From Acidobacteriota bacterium (GTDB lineage Bacteria; Acidobacteriota; Blastocatellia; Pyrinomonadales; Pyrinomonadaceae), in the NCBI GenBank assembly GCA_029557535.1, contig JAKQII010000283.1, forward strand, positions 1-47,180: a stretch of 47,180 nt of DNA, read 5' to 3'. Shown one piece after another: positions 17,471-26,252 of the stretch. The notes beneath the pieces are model-generated. The model was not told the DNA's origin, did not search any database, and saw only the letters and a list, made by a program, of their open reading frames with translations. Made by a program: the position numbers and the translations under genes. Numbering within the stretch: the stretch's first letter is position 1; each line of letters begins with the position of its first letter.

Positions 17471-18550
17471 ATGAAATTTCGATCCGAATGCCTGAAACGG
17501 ACGCCTGCCGGCGCGCGTGACGGTAATTGTCTGATCATCGGCGAGGTTGCTCAGTCGCACGACGGGAGCCTCGGCATGGCCCACGCATTTGTCGACGCAA
17601 TAGCCGCCGCCGGTGCCGACGCGATTAAGTTCCAAACCCATATCGCGGCCGAGGAGAGTACGCGACACGAGCCGTGGCGCGTGAAATTCAGCCGCCAGGA
17701 CGAAACCCGTTACGACTATTGGAAGCGAATGGAGTTTACGCCCGAACAGTGGGCCGGACTGAAGCGGCATGCCGACGAAGCGGGCCTTTTGTTCATGAGC
17801 AGCCCGTTTTCGGAACCGGCTGTTGATCTCTTGAGGTCGATCGGCATGCGGGTCTGGAAAGTGGCCTCCGGCGAAGTCGGCAATACGCCGATGCTCCGCC
17901 GGATAACGGAAAGGAACGATCCCGTCATTATCTCATCCGGACTGAGCGACTGGGCCGAATTGGATTCCGCCGTCGAACTGGTCAGTCGGAGAGGGAATCC
18001 GTTGGCGGTAGTCCAGTGCACGTCGGCGTATCCGTGTCCGCCGGATCGAGTCGGTTTGAATCTTCTCGGTGAGATCAACCGGCGTTACGGACTGCCCGCC
18101 GGACTTTCCGACCATTCGGGAAGGATCTTCGCGGGACTTGCGGCGGCCACGCTCGGCGCGGAAGTGATCGAAGTGCATGTCGCACTGAGCAAGGAAATGT
18201 TCGGTCCGGACGTGGCATCGTCGTTGACTTCCGAAGAACTAGGGAAATTGGTTCTCGGTGTGCGTGAAATCGAATCGATCCTCGCGTGCCCGGTCGACAA
18301 GTCGGCCCTGGCCGCTGACGCCTCCGAACTGCGAAAGCTCTTTACGAAGAGCATCGTTGCCGGAACGGACCTCGGCAAGGGCACGATCCTTGAATCGAAA
18401 CATCTGAAGCTGAAGAAACCTGGGACCGGACTGCCGCCGTCGTACTTGGCGGAACTTATCGGTCTGGAACTGGCCCGAGACCTCGTCGCGGACGAGCCGC
18501 TCTCAATGGAAGACATCGTCGACACATCCGGTTCTGCGAGGAAATGGTGA
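17471..18550 (+). CDS. neuB: NeuB-family nonulosonic acid synthase
   Basis: Condenses phosphoenolpyruvate with an N-acetylhexosamine (N-acetylmannosamine or a relative) to give a sialic-acid-type nine-carbon sugar acid. The TIM-barrel part covers about residues 18-260, with IIGEVAQSHDGSLGMA, DAIKFQTH, KVASGEV and QCTSAYPCPP. A C-terminal SAF (antifreeze-like) domain follows at about 290-355 (RKLFTKSIVAGTDLGKGT). ATG 17471 is used; TTG 17432, overlapping the previous stop, would add 13 residues, and neither has a clear ribosome site. The exact substrate (ManNAc, 2,4-diacetamido or pseudaminic precursor) cannot be read from sequence. The adjacent hydrolysing epimerase favours the neuraminate or legionaminate branch. 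Confidence 0.88.
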   Translation: MKFRSECLKRTPAGARDGNCLIIGEVAQSHDGSLGMAHAFVDAIAAAGADAIKFQTHIAAEESTRHEPWRVKFSRQDETRYDYWKRMEFTPEQWAGLKRHADEAGLLFMSSPFSEPAVDLLRSIGMRVWKVASGEVGNTPMLRRITERNDPVIISSGLSDWAELDSAVELVSRRGNPLAVVQCTSAYPCPPDRVGLNLLGEINRRYGLPAGLSDHSGRIFAGLAAATLGAEVIEVHVALSKEMFGPDVASSLTSEELGKLVLGVREIESILACPVDKSALAADASELRKLFTKSIVAGTDLGKGTILESKHLKLKKPGTGLPPSYLAELIGLELARDLVADEPLSMEDIVDTSGSARKW

Positions 18551-18599
18551 GGTGTCCCGCGTCGGGAATTGGCGCGGGATCAATCAACCAACTGTGAAT

Positions 18600-19754
18600 A
18601 TGCGGAGAAAAATCTGCGTCGTTGTGACGGCGCGGCCAAGCTACAGTCGGGTTAAGACGGCACTGAGGGCGATCATGGACAACCCGGATCTCGAACTTCA
18701 GCTAGTCGTCGCGGCCTCGGCACTTCTCGATCGTTACGGTACCGCGGTCAACTACATCGAGCGCGACGGTTTTCCGATCGCCGCCCGCGTCTACATGGTC
18801 CTTGAGGGCGAAAATCCGGCATCGATGGCGAAAACCACCGGTCTTGGGATGCTCGAACTGGCGACCGTGTTCGACAATCTCAAGCCGGATATAGTGGTCA
18901 CTGTCGCCGATCGGTTCGAGACGCTGGCGACCGCGGTCGCTGCGTCGTACATGAACATTCCGGTCGCCCACATTCAAGGTGGCGAGGTTACCGGTTCGAT
19001 CGACGAGAAGGTCCGGCATGCCGTAACGAAGCTTGCCGATATTCACCTCGTGGCCACCGAGGAGGCGGCCAGGAGGGTGACGATGATGGGAGAGGAAGCG
19101 CGAAAGGTCTACGTGACCGGCTGTCCGTCTATCGACCTCGCCGCCGACCTCGGCAACGATCCCTACCTCGACTTCAATCCGTTCGAACGATACGGCGGCG
19201 TCGGCGAACTCCACGCGCTGACGAACGGCTACGTCGTCGTGATGCAGCATCCGGTCACGACGGAACACGAAAAAGCGCGGCAGCACGTTCTTGAAACGCT
19301 GGAAGCGATTCATCGCATCGACATGCCGACGCTCTGGTTCTGGCCCAACGTCGACGCCGGCTCGGACGGCACTTCGAACGGAATTCGGTCGTACCGTGAA
19401 AAGCACAAACCGCGGAACATCCACTTCTTCAAGAATATGGAGCCTTCGGATTTTCTGCGGCTCCTGTACAGTTCCAAGTGTCTGGTCGGGAATTCAAGTG
19501 TGGGCATCCGCGAATGTTCGTTTCTCGGGGTTCCGGTCGTCAACATCGGAACGCGCCAGGCGGGACGCGAACGCGGTGAGAATGTGATCGACGTCGGCTA
19601 TTGGGCGGCGGAGATCGAGGACGCGATCAGGCAGCATCTCGGCAACGGCCGCTATCCGCGCCTTCCGCTCTACGGAAACGGCGACGCCGGCAAACGGATT
19701 TCCGAGGTTCTCGCGACGGCGCCGCTCGAGATCGAAAAACGATTGACGTACTGA
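18600..19754 (+). CDS. neuC: UDP-GlcNAc 2-epimerase (hydrolysing), NeuC/LegG type
   Basis: Converts a UDP-N-acetylhexosamine to free ManNAc (or the GDP-bacillosamine equivalent) for the NeuB reaction. The GT-B-like epimerase fold is evident from VVVTARPSYSRVKTAL, DIVVTVADRFETLATA, HIQGGEVTGSIDEKVRH, VTGCPSIDLA, MQHPVTTEHEKA and GNSSVGIRECSFLGVPVVNI. The last of these is the nucleotide-binding end of the active site. Length is about 384 residues from ATG 18600, matching NeuC. A GTG at 18552 would add 16 residues without family similarity or proper ribosome site. It overlaps the next gene by one base (TGATG). The choice between NeuC and LegG needs a phylogeny. No dehydratase/aminotransferase pair of the legionaminate route lies alongside. 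Confidence 0.85.
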   Translation: MRRKICVVVTARPSYSRVKTALRAIMDNPDLELQLVVAASALLDRYGTAVNYIERDGFPIAARVYMVLEGENPASMAKTTGLGMLELATVFDNLKPDIVVTVADRFETLATAVAASYMNIPVAHIQGGEVTGSIDEKVRHAVTKLADIHLVATEEAARRVTMMGEEARKVYVTGCPSIDLAADLGNDPYLDFNPFERYGGVGELHALTNGYVVVMQHPVTTEHEKARQHVLETLEAIHRIDMPTLWFWPNVDAGSDGTSNGIRSYREKHKPRNIHFFKNMEPSDFLRLLYSSKCLVGNSSVGIRECSFLGVPVVNIGTRQAGRERGENVIDVGYWAAEIEDAIRQHLGNGRYPRLPLYGNGDAGKRISEVLATAPLEIEKRLTY

Positions 19755-20458
19755 TGATGAACGTCCTCGGCATCATTCCCGCCCGCGGCGGATCAAAAGG
19801 CGTTCCCCGAAAGAACATCCGGCCGCTTCTTGGGAAGCCGTTGCTGGCATACACGGTGGAGTGCGCCCTCAAGTCAACGCGACTGTCGTGCGTCGTGCTC
19901 AGCACCGACGATAAAGAGATCGCCGCGATCGGACGCGGACTCGGAGCGGACGTCCCGTTTCTCAGGCCGGCGGAACTTGCCGACGACGCGGCTCCGACGT
20001 ATCCGGTCGTGATGCATGCAGTGCAGTATCTGGAGGAACACGGGCGATCATTCGACGCCGTTTGTCTGCTTCAGCCGACAAATCCTCTGCGGCAACCGGC
20101 GGACATCGATGCCTGCATCGAACTGTTGGAAAACACGGGGGCGGATTCCGTCATCAGCGTTCTCCCGGTTCCACATCAGTACAACCCGCGGTGGGTCTAT
20201 CTCAGGAACGGCGAGGGCGACCTGGTGCTGAGCACCGGGGAAAGCGCGCCGATCGCGAGACGGCAGGACCTCCCCGCAGCATTTCACCGGGACGGCTCGG
20301 TGTACGTCACGCGGACGGAAGCACTTCGACGCGACGGCAATCTCTACGGAACGCATGTCCGCGGGTATCTCATCGATCGTGAACGGTCGGTCAATATCGA
20401 TACCCCGGAAGACTGGGACATGGCGGAGCGGGCGATGAGCAGCGCAATCGGTAAATGA
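19754..20458 (+). CDS. neuA: CMP-nonulosonic acid cytidylyltransferase
   Basis: Activates the nonulosonic acid with CTP to the CMP-sugar donor used by glycosyltransferases. About 234 residues. The nucleotide-binding signature IPARGGSKGVPRKN is at residues 8-21, followed by LGKPLLAYTVECAL, STDDKEIA, LLQPTNPLR and, near the end, VNIDTPEDWDMAE. These are normal for the family. ATG 19754 overlaps the preceding stop and ATG 19757 is the next codon, so either may be used. A longer open frame reaching upstream to 19601 overlaps the epimerase and is not real. The stop overlaps the start of the FkbH-PCP-TE gene, placing sugar activation and acyl loading in one coupled transcript. Confidence 0.9.
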   Translation: MMNVLGIIPARGGSKGVPRKNIRPLLGKPLLAYTVECALKSTRLSCVVLSTDDKEIAAIGRGLGADVPFLRPAELADDAAPTYPVVMHAVQYLEEHGRSFDAVCLLQPTNPLRQPADIDACIELLENTGADSVISVLPVPHQYNPRWVYLRNGEGDLVLSTGESAPIARRQDLPAAFHRDGSVYVTRTEALRRDGNLYGTHVRGYLIDRERSVNIDTPEDWDMAERAMSSAIGK

Positions 20459-23433
20459 ACGAACTGAGGGCCAGACAAGGTCGGCGCGTGGTCGTGGCCG
20501 CCAACTTCACGGCCGAATCGATCGTGTCGGCGATGGAGGCGCTGTCTCGACGGTGGTCGTTGGGATTTGAGGTCAATTCGGCGCCGTACAATCAGCTTTT
20601 CCGGCAACTGATGGACCCGAAAAGTGCGATCGCGGTGAATGATTCGGCCGCGAACGTCTTCTTTGTGCGGATCGAGGACCTCGTCGAGTCGCGGTCGATG
20701 ATGCCGCTGGAGTTGCTGAAGCAATTAAGTAAACTGGCGCAGAACGCGGACGATCTGGTTGGTGCCTTCGGAAATGCCTCGGCGTTTCAGGTTGGGAACT
20801 TCGTGTTTGTCTGCCCGTTGTCAGCCGGGAGTGCTACGGTGCCCGAACTTCGGGTTGGGCTTACCGCCGTTCGGGATGAATTCATAGAGAGACTGACAGG
20901 CCAGCCGAATCTTTTCGTCTTCGATTGCGACGGGACCGCATCGCGCTTCGGCCTTGAAGTCGTCGACGACGACGCCCGCAATCGACTGGGGCATGTTCCG
21001 TTTAGCGAAGAGTACAACACGGCGCTGGCGGTCGATGCGCTTCGCCGCGTCGATTCGTTAGTTCGCAAGCCGTTCAAGGTTCTGGTCCTCGATTGCGACA
21101 ACACTCTCTGGGACGGGATCGTCGGCGAGCAGGGCGTCGGCGGAATTTCTTTGTCCGAAGGCCGGCGATTTCTTCAGTCGTTTGCCGTCGACCTGTCTGC
21201 ACGCGGCGTCGTTGTCTGCCTGAACAGCCGGAACAACAAAGAGGACGTTTGGGAGGTTTTCGATCAGCGGAAAGACATGATCCTGCGGCGCGAGAATATC
21301 GTTGCATCGAGGATCAACTGGCTGCCGAAGTCCGAGAATTTGCGATCGCTCGCGGCCGAACTTGAACTCGGACTCGATTCATTTGTATTCGTCGACGATG
21401 ATCCGGCCGTTTGCGCCGAGGTCCGAAGCAATTGTCCCGAGGTCCTCACAGTTCATCTGCCCGAGTCGAGCATTGATCTGCCGCGTCTGTTTGAACATCT
21501 CTGGGTTTTTGACAGGTTGAAAGTGACCGACGAAGACCGCAACCGGACGCGCTCGTATCAGGATCAGGCGAAACGGCGCGAATTGAAGCGAAGTTCGACG
21601 GGCGTGGCCGACTACCTTCGAAGTCTGGATCTCCGCTGTGAGATCGAGGAAATCCGCGTCGAGGATATTCCGCGGGTTTCGCAGTTGACGTTGAGGACGA
21701 ATCAGTTCAACGCGACAACGCGCCGGATGAGCGAAAGCGATGTCCGCGAACGGATGTCAAGCAAGATTCTCGGACTTCTGACAGTGCGCGTCAGCGATCG
21801 GTTCGGCGATTACGGTCTTGTCGGGGTCGCCGGCTACCGGACGGAAAAGCACGATTTGACGACGGACATGTTTCTCCTCAGTTGCCGGGTTCTGGGACGC
21901 GGCGTCGAACATCAGGTCGTGCGTGCGCTCGGGGCCCGGGCGATGGCCGCAGGATTGGACACGGTTTCGATCGAATTCTGCCCCACTGCGAAGAACACGC
22001 CGGTTTTGAACTTCCTTCAACAGATAGGTGAACCGTCCGATCACAGATCGGAGGGCAGTTCGGGATTTCATCTTCCGACGGAAATCGCGTGCGGGCTCCA
22101 ACCGACCGACGACGCTCCGCCGGTCGCAGGCGATTCCGCCGGCGATGCCCTCAATTCCGCGGTACGGGACGACGGATTCAGGCAACCGGAATACGTTGAA
22201 CTAGCCGGCGAATTTTCTTCGGGCCTGGATTTATCGGCGTTGTTCGTGAGCGATATTGATCCTGTCATAACGCCGGAACTCGATTCGGCGGAGGAACTTA
22301 CAAAGACCGAATCGCAACTGAAGGAGATCTTTGAGAGGGCTCTGAGGAAACGCGGGATTAGGCGATCGGACAGTTTCTTCGATATTGGCGGTACGTCGTT
22401 TCTTGCCGTAACGGTATTTGTCGAGATCGAACGGACATTTGGAGTGTCGCTGCCGCTCTCGGTTCTGATCGACTCCTCGAGCATCGAGAAACTCGCTTGC
22501 CTGATCGACGGCCCGGCCCCGAATTACGATTACAAGTACCTCGTACCGCTTCGTGCCGACGGAAGCAAGCCACCTCTGTTTTGTTTTCATGCCGCGGGCG
22601 GGAATGTGCTGAACTACATCGAGCTCGCGAACGAACTCGGCGACGACCAACCGGTTTACGGTCTCCAAATGCGGGGGGTTACCGACAAATCGGAGACCGC
22701 CCACGACGATGTCGGCGAGATGGCGAGGGAGTACCTCCGCGAGATACGTTCGCTTCAGCCTAACGGACCGTACCGGCTATGCGGGGCGTCATTTGGCGGT
22801 CTTGTCGCCTACGAAGCAGCGCGGCATCTACGAAAGGCCGGCGAGACCGTCTCGATGCTGGCGCTGATCGATACGTACGCGCCGGGATACGGCACCGAAA
22901 GATCTGACCCGGCTGTTTTTCAACGCCTGAAGCGACTGTTGGGCAAATTGAAGTTCAACATTTTCTACGTTCGCGAACTCCCGACCAACCGGAAACGGAT
23001 CGCGTATGTCGCCGGCCGGATGAAGGGCCAGGTGACGAAGGCCCGGCGGCGTCTGATCTGGCGCGCGAACAAGATCGCGATCGACTACAACAAGGCGACC
23101 GGGAAGGAGCTACCGAACGATATGCTGCGGAACGTCAAGGCGATCAAGCACGCTGAACGAAACTACCGGCCATCGCCGTTCGACGGCCGGATTATCCTTT
23201 TCCGTGCGCTTTTCCGACCCGAGAACATCGAATTTGACCATTACCTTGGGTGGCGCGAGCACACTGAATCTGAATTTGTCATCGAGGACGTCCGTGGCAA
23301 CCACAATACCGCGATCGCGTATCCTTTTGTCGCTGAATTCGCTTCGAAGTTCAAAGTTCATCTCGACGCTCCGGCGGACGGCAGCGAGGCGAATTCCGGC
23401 GCCGGTCCGGCGTCGATGGCGGCCGCGGTTTGA
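20455..23433 (+). CDS. FkbH-like glyceryl loader fused to carrier protein and thioesterase
   Basis: Three-part protein of 992 residues. Residues 1 to about 560 are FkbH-like: an N-terminal region, a HAD-IIIC phosphatase core with LDCDNTLW (Asp213, Asp215), CLNSRNNKED and FVFVDDDPAVC, then a GNAT-like segment (VRVSDRFGDYGLVGVAGY). FkbH proteins take the glyceryl group of 1,3-bisphosphoglycerate, dephosphorylate it and load it onto a carrier protein. A peptidyl/acyl carrier domain is at about 610-680 with the phosphopantetheine site GGTSF (Ser648). A type I thioesterase follows from about 695 to the end (FCFHAAGGN, nucleophile Ser779 in GASFGG, a late GNH as likely catalytic His). No ketosynthase, condensation or adenylation domain is present. 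ATG 20455 overlaps the neuA stop. Family assignments are firm; the product is inferred. Confidence 0.9.
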   Translation: MNELRARQGRRVVVAANFTAESIVSAMEALSRRWSLGFEVNSAPYNQLFRQLMDPKSAIAVNDSAANVFFVRIEDLVESRSMMPLELLKQLSKLAQNADDLVGAFGNASAFQVGNFVFVCPLSAGSATVPELRVGLTAVRDEFIERLTGQPNLFVFDCDGTASRFGLEVVDDDARNRLGHVPFSEEYNTALAVDALRRVDSLVRKPFKVLVLDCDNTLWDGIVGEQGVGGISLSEGRRFLQSFAVDLSARGVVVCLNSRNNKEDVWEVFDQRKDMILRRENIVASRINWLPKSENLRSLAAELELGLDSFVFVDDDPAVCAEVRSNCPEVLTVHLPESSIDLPRLFEHLWVFDRLKVTDEDRNRTRSYQDQAKRRELKRSSTGVADYLRSLDLRCEIEEIRVEDIPRVSQLTLRTNQFNATTRRMSESDVRERMSSKILGLLTVRVSDRFGDYGLVGVAGYRTEKHDLTTDMFLLSCRVLGRGVEHQVVRALGARAMAAGLDTVSIEFCPTAKNTPVLNFLQQIGEPSDHRSEGSSGFHLPTEIACGLQPTDDAPPVAGDSAGDALNSAVRDDGFRQPEYVELAGEFSSGLDLSALFVSDIDPVITPELDSAEELTKTESQLKEIFERALRKRGIRRSDSFFDIGGTSFLAVTVFVEIERTFGVSLPLSVLIDSSSIEKLACLIDGPAPNYDYKYLVPLRADGSKPPLFCFHAAGGNVLNYIELANELGDDQPVYGLQMRGVTDKSETAHDDVGEMAREYLREIRSLQPNGPYRLCGASFGGLVAYEAARHLRKAGETVSMLALIDTYAPGYGTERSDPAVFQRLKRLLGKLKFNIFYVRELPTNRKRIAYVAGRMKGQVTKARRRLIWRANKIAIDYNKATGKELPNDMLRNVKAIKHAERNYRPSPFDGRIILFRALFRPENIEFDHYLGWREHTESEFVIEDVRGNHNTAIAYPFVAEFASKFKVHLDAPADGSEANSGAGPASMAAAV

Positions 23434-23456
23434 GACCGTTTCGGAATAACTCAAGA

Positions 23457-26252
23457 ATGTTGCATCCGATCAACAGCAGCACGATCCAAGTGGCGTCCCA
23501 GGGTCAGAAGTCCGCGGCGGCCGAACGTCCGGTCGCGTCATTCGCCGAGATCTTTCGCGCGACCGCGCGCCGTTGTCCGGACTCGGTCGCGGTCATGGCG
23601 GGCGGAATTGCGACCACGTATGCTGAGCTGGATCGTCTGTCGGGAGCCGTCTGCAGCGGTTTGCGGCGATCAGGAGTCGGTCTGAATGACATCGTTGCGG
23701 TTTACGCGCACCGGTCATGCGAAATGTTCGCGCTGATCCTCGGAGTGCTCAAGGCCGGCGCTGCGTTTCTGCCTCTGGCCACGGATTATCCGCTCGAACG
23801 GATCGAATTCATGTTGGCGGATTCGAAGGTCAGGATAATGCTGACCCAGGACTCGCTCCTCGGCGGCTTCACGAATTTCGACGGCGCGATAGAAACTTAC
23901 GAAGATCTGACCAAGAACGCCTGTCGGGACGAGACCGACGAACCGGCATCGCCGCCGTCACCCGACGACCTGGCGTATGTCATTTACACGTCGGGATCGA
24001 CGGGAAAACCGAAGGGAGTCATGATCACGAATGGCAATCTGATCAATTACGCCGAGACCCTGCCGGTCGCGCTCGGCTTGGGGTCGTCGGACCGCTACCT
24101 CCATACGGCATCGATCTCATTCTCGTCATCGGTCCGCCAGATGATGCTGCCGTTCGCAAAGGGATCGACCGTCGTCATCGCCACAACCGAGACGATCGGG
24201 GATCCGCCCCGTCTTCTGGAGCTGATCGAGTCGGAGGGCGTCACGGTTATCGATTTCGTGCCGTCGTATTGGCGGGCCGTACTCGCGTCCGTTGACCTAA
24301 TGTCCGACACCGACCGCGCAGGCGTGCGTGACAATGCGCTCCGATTGCTGCTCTCGGCGAGTGAGCCGCTGCCGGTGTCGGTCGCCCGCGCGATCGTCCG
24401 GACATTCTCGGAAAACGCTCGGCTGATCAATATGTACGGCCAAACCGAAACGACGGGCATTGTCACGACCGGCGTGGTCAACGCAGCGGAGCTCGGCGAA
24501 ACGGGCCTGACGCCGATCGGGCGGCCGATTCCCGGCGCCGCCGCGCATGTACTTGACGGGAAAATGCAACCTGTTCCGGAGGGCGAGTTCGGCGAGCTCT
24601 GGATCGGCGGACCCGGAGTCGGACGAGGCTATCTCAATCAGGAGAAGATGTCGTCCGAACTTTTCGTCCCTGATCAGTTCGGAAAGGAAGGCGGTGGAAA
24701 GCTTTACCGCACCGGCGATCGCGCGCGGATCCGGCCCGACGGAACGATCGAATTTGCCGGCCGCTCGGACAATCAGGTCAAGATCAGGGGCTTCCGGGTC
24801 GAGCTCGGCGAGATCGAGTCAACAATCATGACTTTTCCGGGAGTCGCCGAAGCCGCGGTAGTTTCCCGCGAACAAAAGGACAGAGAATTGGGCATCATGG
24901 CCTACGTGCGGGGCGCCGATGGACGGGGCATCGACGTCGCGGCTCTCAGAAAGTTCATGCGCGATAAGCTTCCGGAGTATATGATCCCGGCGGATTTTGT
25001 CGCGCTCGAACAGTTTCCGCGGACCCCGAACGGCAAGCTCGACAGAAAGGCGTTCCCGGATCCTCCGACGATCGGTTCCGGTGACCGCTCGAAGACAACT
25101 GCCGGCACGGCGACCGAATCCGAGTTGCTTGCGATCTGGACGCGGGTCCTGGGCAAGACCAGTATCGCGATCCATGACAGCTTTTTTGACGTCGGCGGAA
25201 ACTCGCTACTCGCGATCTCGATGTGCGCCGAGGTCGAAAAGGCATTTCGAAAGAGCATCCCGATCGCGACGCTTTTCGGCGCGGCGACGATTCACGAATT
25301 GGCGAAGGTGATCGACGAACGGGATTGGTCCCCGCCCGAATCCTCGATCGTTCCGATTCGGCCTGATGGCACGCACACGCCGCTCTTTTGCGTGCATGCC
25401 GGCGGCGGAAACGTTTTGTTTTACAGCGATCTTGCGCGTCATCTCGCCGAATCGATCCCGATTTTTGGGATTCGCGTGATGCGTCTCGGCGGACGCCAGG
25501 TCGGTCACGCGACGATCGAAGAGATGGCCGAACATTATGTTTCGGAGATGCGCGGGGTACAGCCGCACGGTCCGTACCTGATATGCGGCCATTCGCTCGG
25601 CGGGACGATCGCGCTTGAAATGTCGCGACAACTCGCGGCGATTGGCGAGACGGTCAAAATTCTGGCGATGGTCGACACCTGGGGCCCGGGATACCCTCAG
25701 GCCTTGCCGAACATGACGGCGGGCCGGATGAAGTTCTACGAGATCGGCCACCGTTTCGCGAAACACTGGGACCGCTTTGCGGGGCTCGGTGCGCGCGGAA
25801 AGGCCTCGTATCTGTTCGGGATCGGCGGAAAGGTCGTCTCTCGCGCACGCCGTCGTCTGTTCTACAAACGCCAGGCGGCAGTTCGTCGGTTTTATCGGCT
25901 TTTCGAAAAGCCGATTCCCAAGGAATACATACAGATCGAGGATCAGATACACAAGGCCGCCTGCAAGTACGTTCCCGGAGAGTACGCGGGTCGGGTCGAG
26001 TTCTTCAGGGCGGAGTTTCAGCCAAAGGGCATCGTCCGCGACGATTTTCTGGGCTGGCAGGATTTGCTGACAGGCAGCATGGAGTTTCACGACGTTCCCG
26101 GAGACCACATCACGCTGATCAAGGAACCGAACGTCGAATTGATCGGGCGGGAACTCGGCAAGTTGATCCTGAATGAGGCGCAGGCGACCGGGACCGTATC
26201 GGGCCACACGGAACTTGTAGCCAAACATGGCGCCGTCGGACGAACTGAATGA
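23457..26252 (+). CDS. NRPS-like adenylation-PCP-thioesterase protein
   Basis: About 931 residues: adenylation domain (about 25-540), carrier domain (about 550-615, Ser583 in VGGNSLL) and thioesterase (about 635-915, Ser713 in GHSLGG, late GDH). Adenylation motifs present are YTSGSTGKPKGVMI, MYGQTETTG, YRTGDRARIRPDG, the hinge GRSDNQVKIRGFRVELG, and Lys527 in PNGKLDRKAFP. There is no condensation domain. By hand alignment to GrsA the specificity residues (235, 236, 239, 278, 299, 301, 322, 330, 331) are S, S, R, D, L, A, M, G, I. The Asp that normally binds the alpha-amino group is missing, so the substrate may not be an ordinary alpha-amino acid. ATG 23457 is preferred over TTG 23430, which overlaps the previous stop. 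The stop overlaps the phosphopantetheinyl transferase start. Confidence 0.9.
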   Translation: MLHPINSSTIQVASQGQKSAAAERPVASFAEIFRATARRCPDSVAVMAGGIATTYAELDRLSGAVCSGLRRSGVGLNDIVAVYAHRSCEMFALILGVLKAGAAFLPLATDYPLERIEFMLADSKVRIMLTQDSLLGGFTNFDGAIETYEDLTKNACRDETDEPASPPSPDDLAYVIYTSGSTGKPKGVMITNGNLINYAETLPVALGLGSSDRYLHTASISFSSSVRQMMLPFAKGSTVVIATTETIGDPPRLLELIESEGVTVIDFVPSYWRAVLASVDLMSDTDRAGVRDNALRLLLSASEPLPVSVARAIVRTFSENARLINMYGQTETTGIVTTGVVNAAELGETGLTPIGRPIPGAAAHVLDGKMQPVPEGEFGELWIGGPGVGRGYLNQEKMSSELFVPDQFGKEGGGKLYRTGDRARIRPDGTIEFAGRSDNQVKIRGFRVELGEIESTIMTFPGVAEAAVVSREQKDRELGIMAYVRGADGRGIDVAALRKFMRDKLPEYMIPADFVALEQFPRTPNGKLDRKAFPDPPTIGSGDRSKTTAGTATESELLAIWTRVLGKTSIAIHDSFFDVGGNSLLAISMCAEVEKAFRKSIPIATLFGAATIHELAKVIDERDWSPPESSIVPIRPDGTHTPLFCVHAGGGNVLFYSDLARHLAESIPIFGIRVMRLGGRQVGHATIEEMAEHYVSEMRGVQPHGPYLICGHSLGGTIALEMSRQLAAIGETVKILAMVDTWGPGYPQALPNMTAGRMKFYEIGHRFAKHWDRFAGLGARGKASYLFGIGGKVVSRARRRLFYKRQAAVRRFYRLFEKPIPKEYIQIEDQIHKAACKYVPGEYAGRVEFFRAEFQPKGIVRDDFLGWQDLLTGSMEFHDVPGDHITLIKEPNVELIGRELGKLILNEAQATGTVSGHTELVAKHGAVGRTE

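Noticed and set aside
17471-20458. Legionaminic or pseudaminic acid pathway
   Set aside because: Neither a sugar-nucleotide dehydratase nor a matching aminotransferase lies beside neuB, neuC and neuA, so I only call a generic nonulosonic acid.
20455-26252. Complete NRPS/PKS secondary-metabolite assembly line
   Set aside because: No condensation, ketosynthase or acyltransferase domain is present in either protein; glycan genes surround them on both sides.
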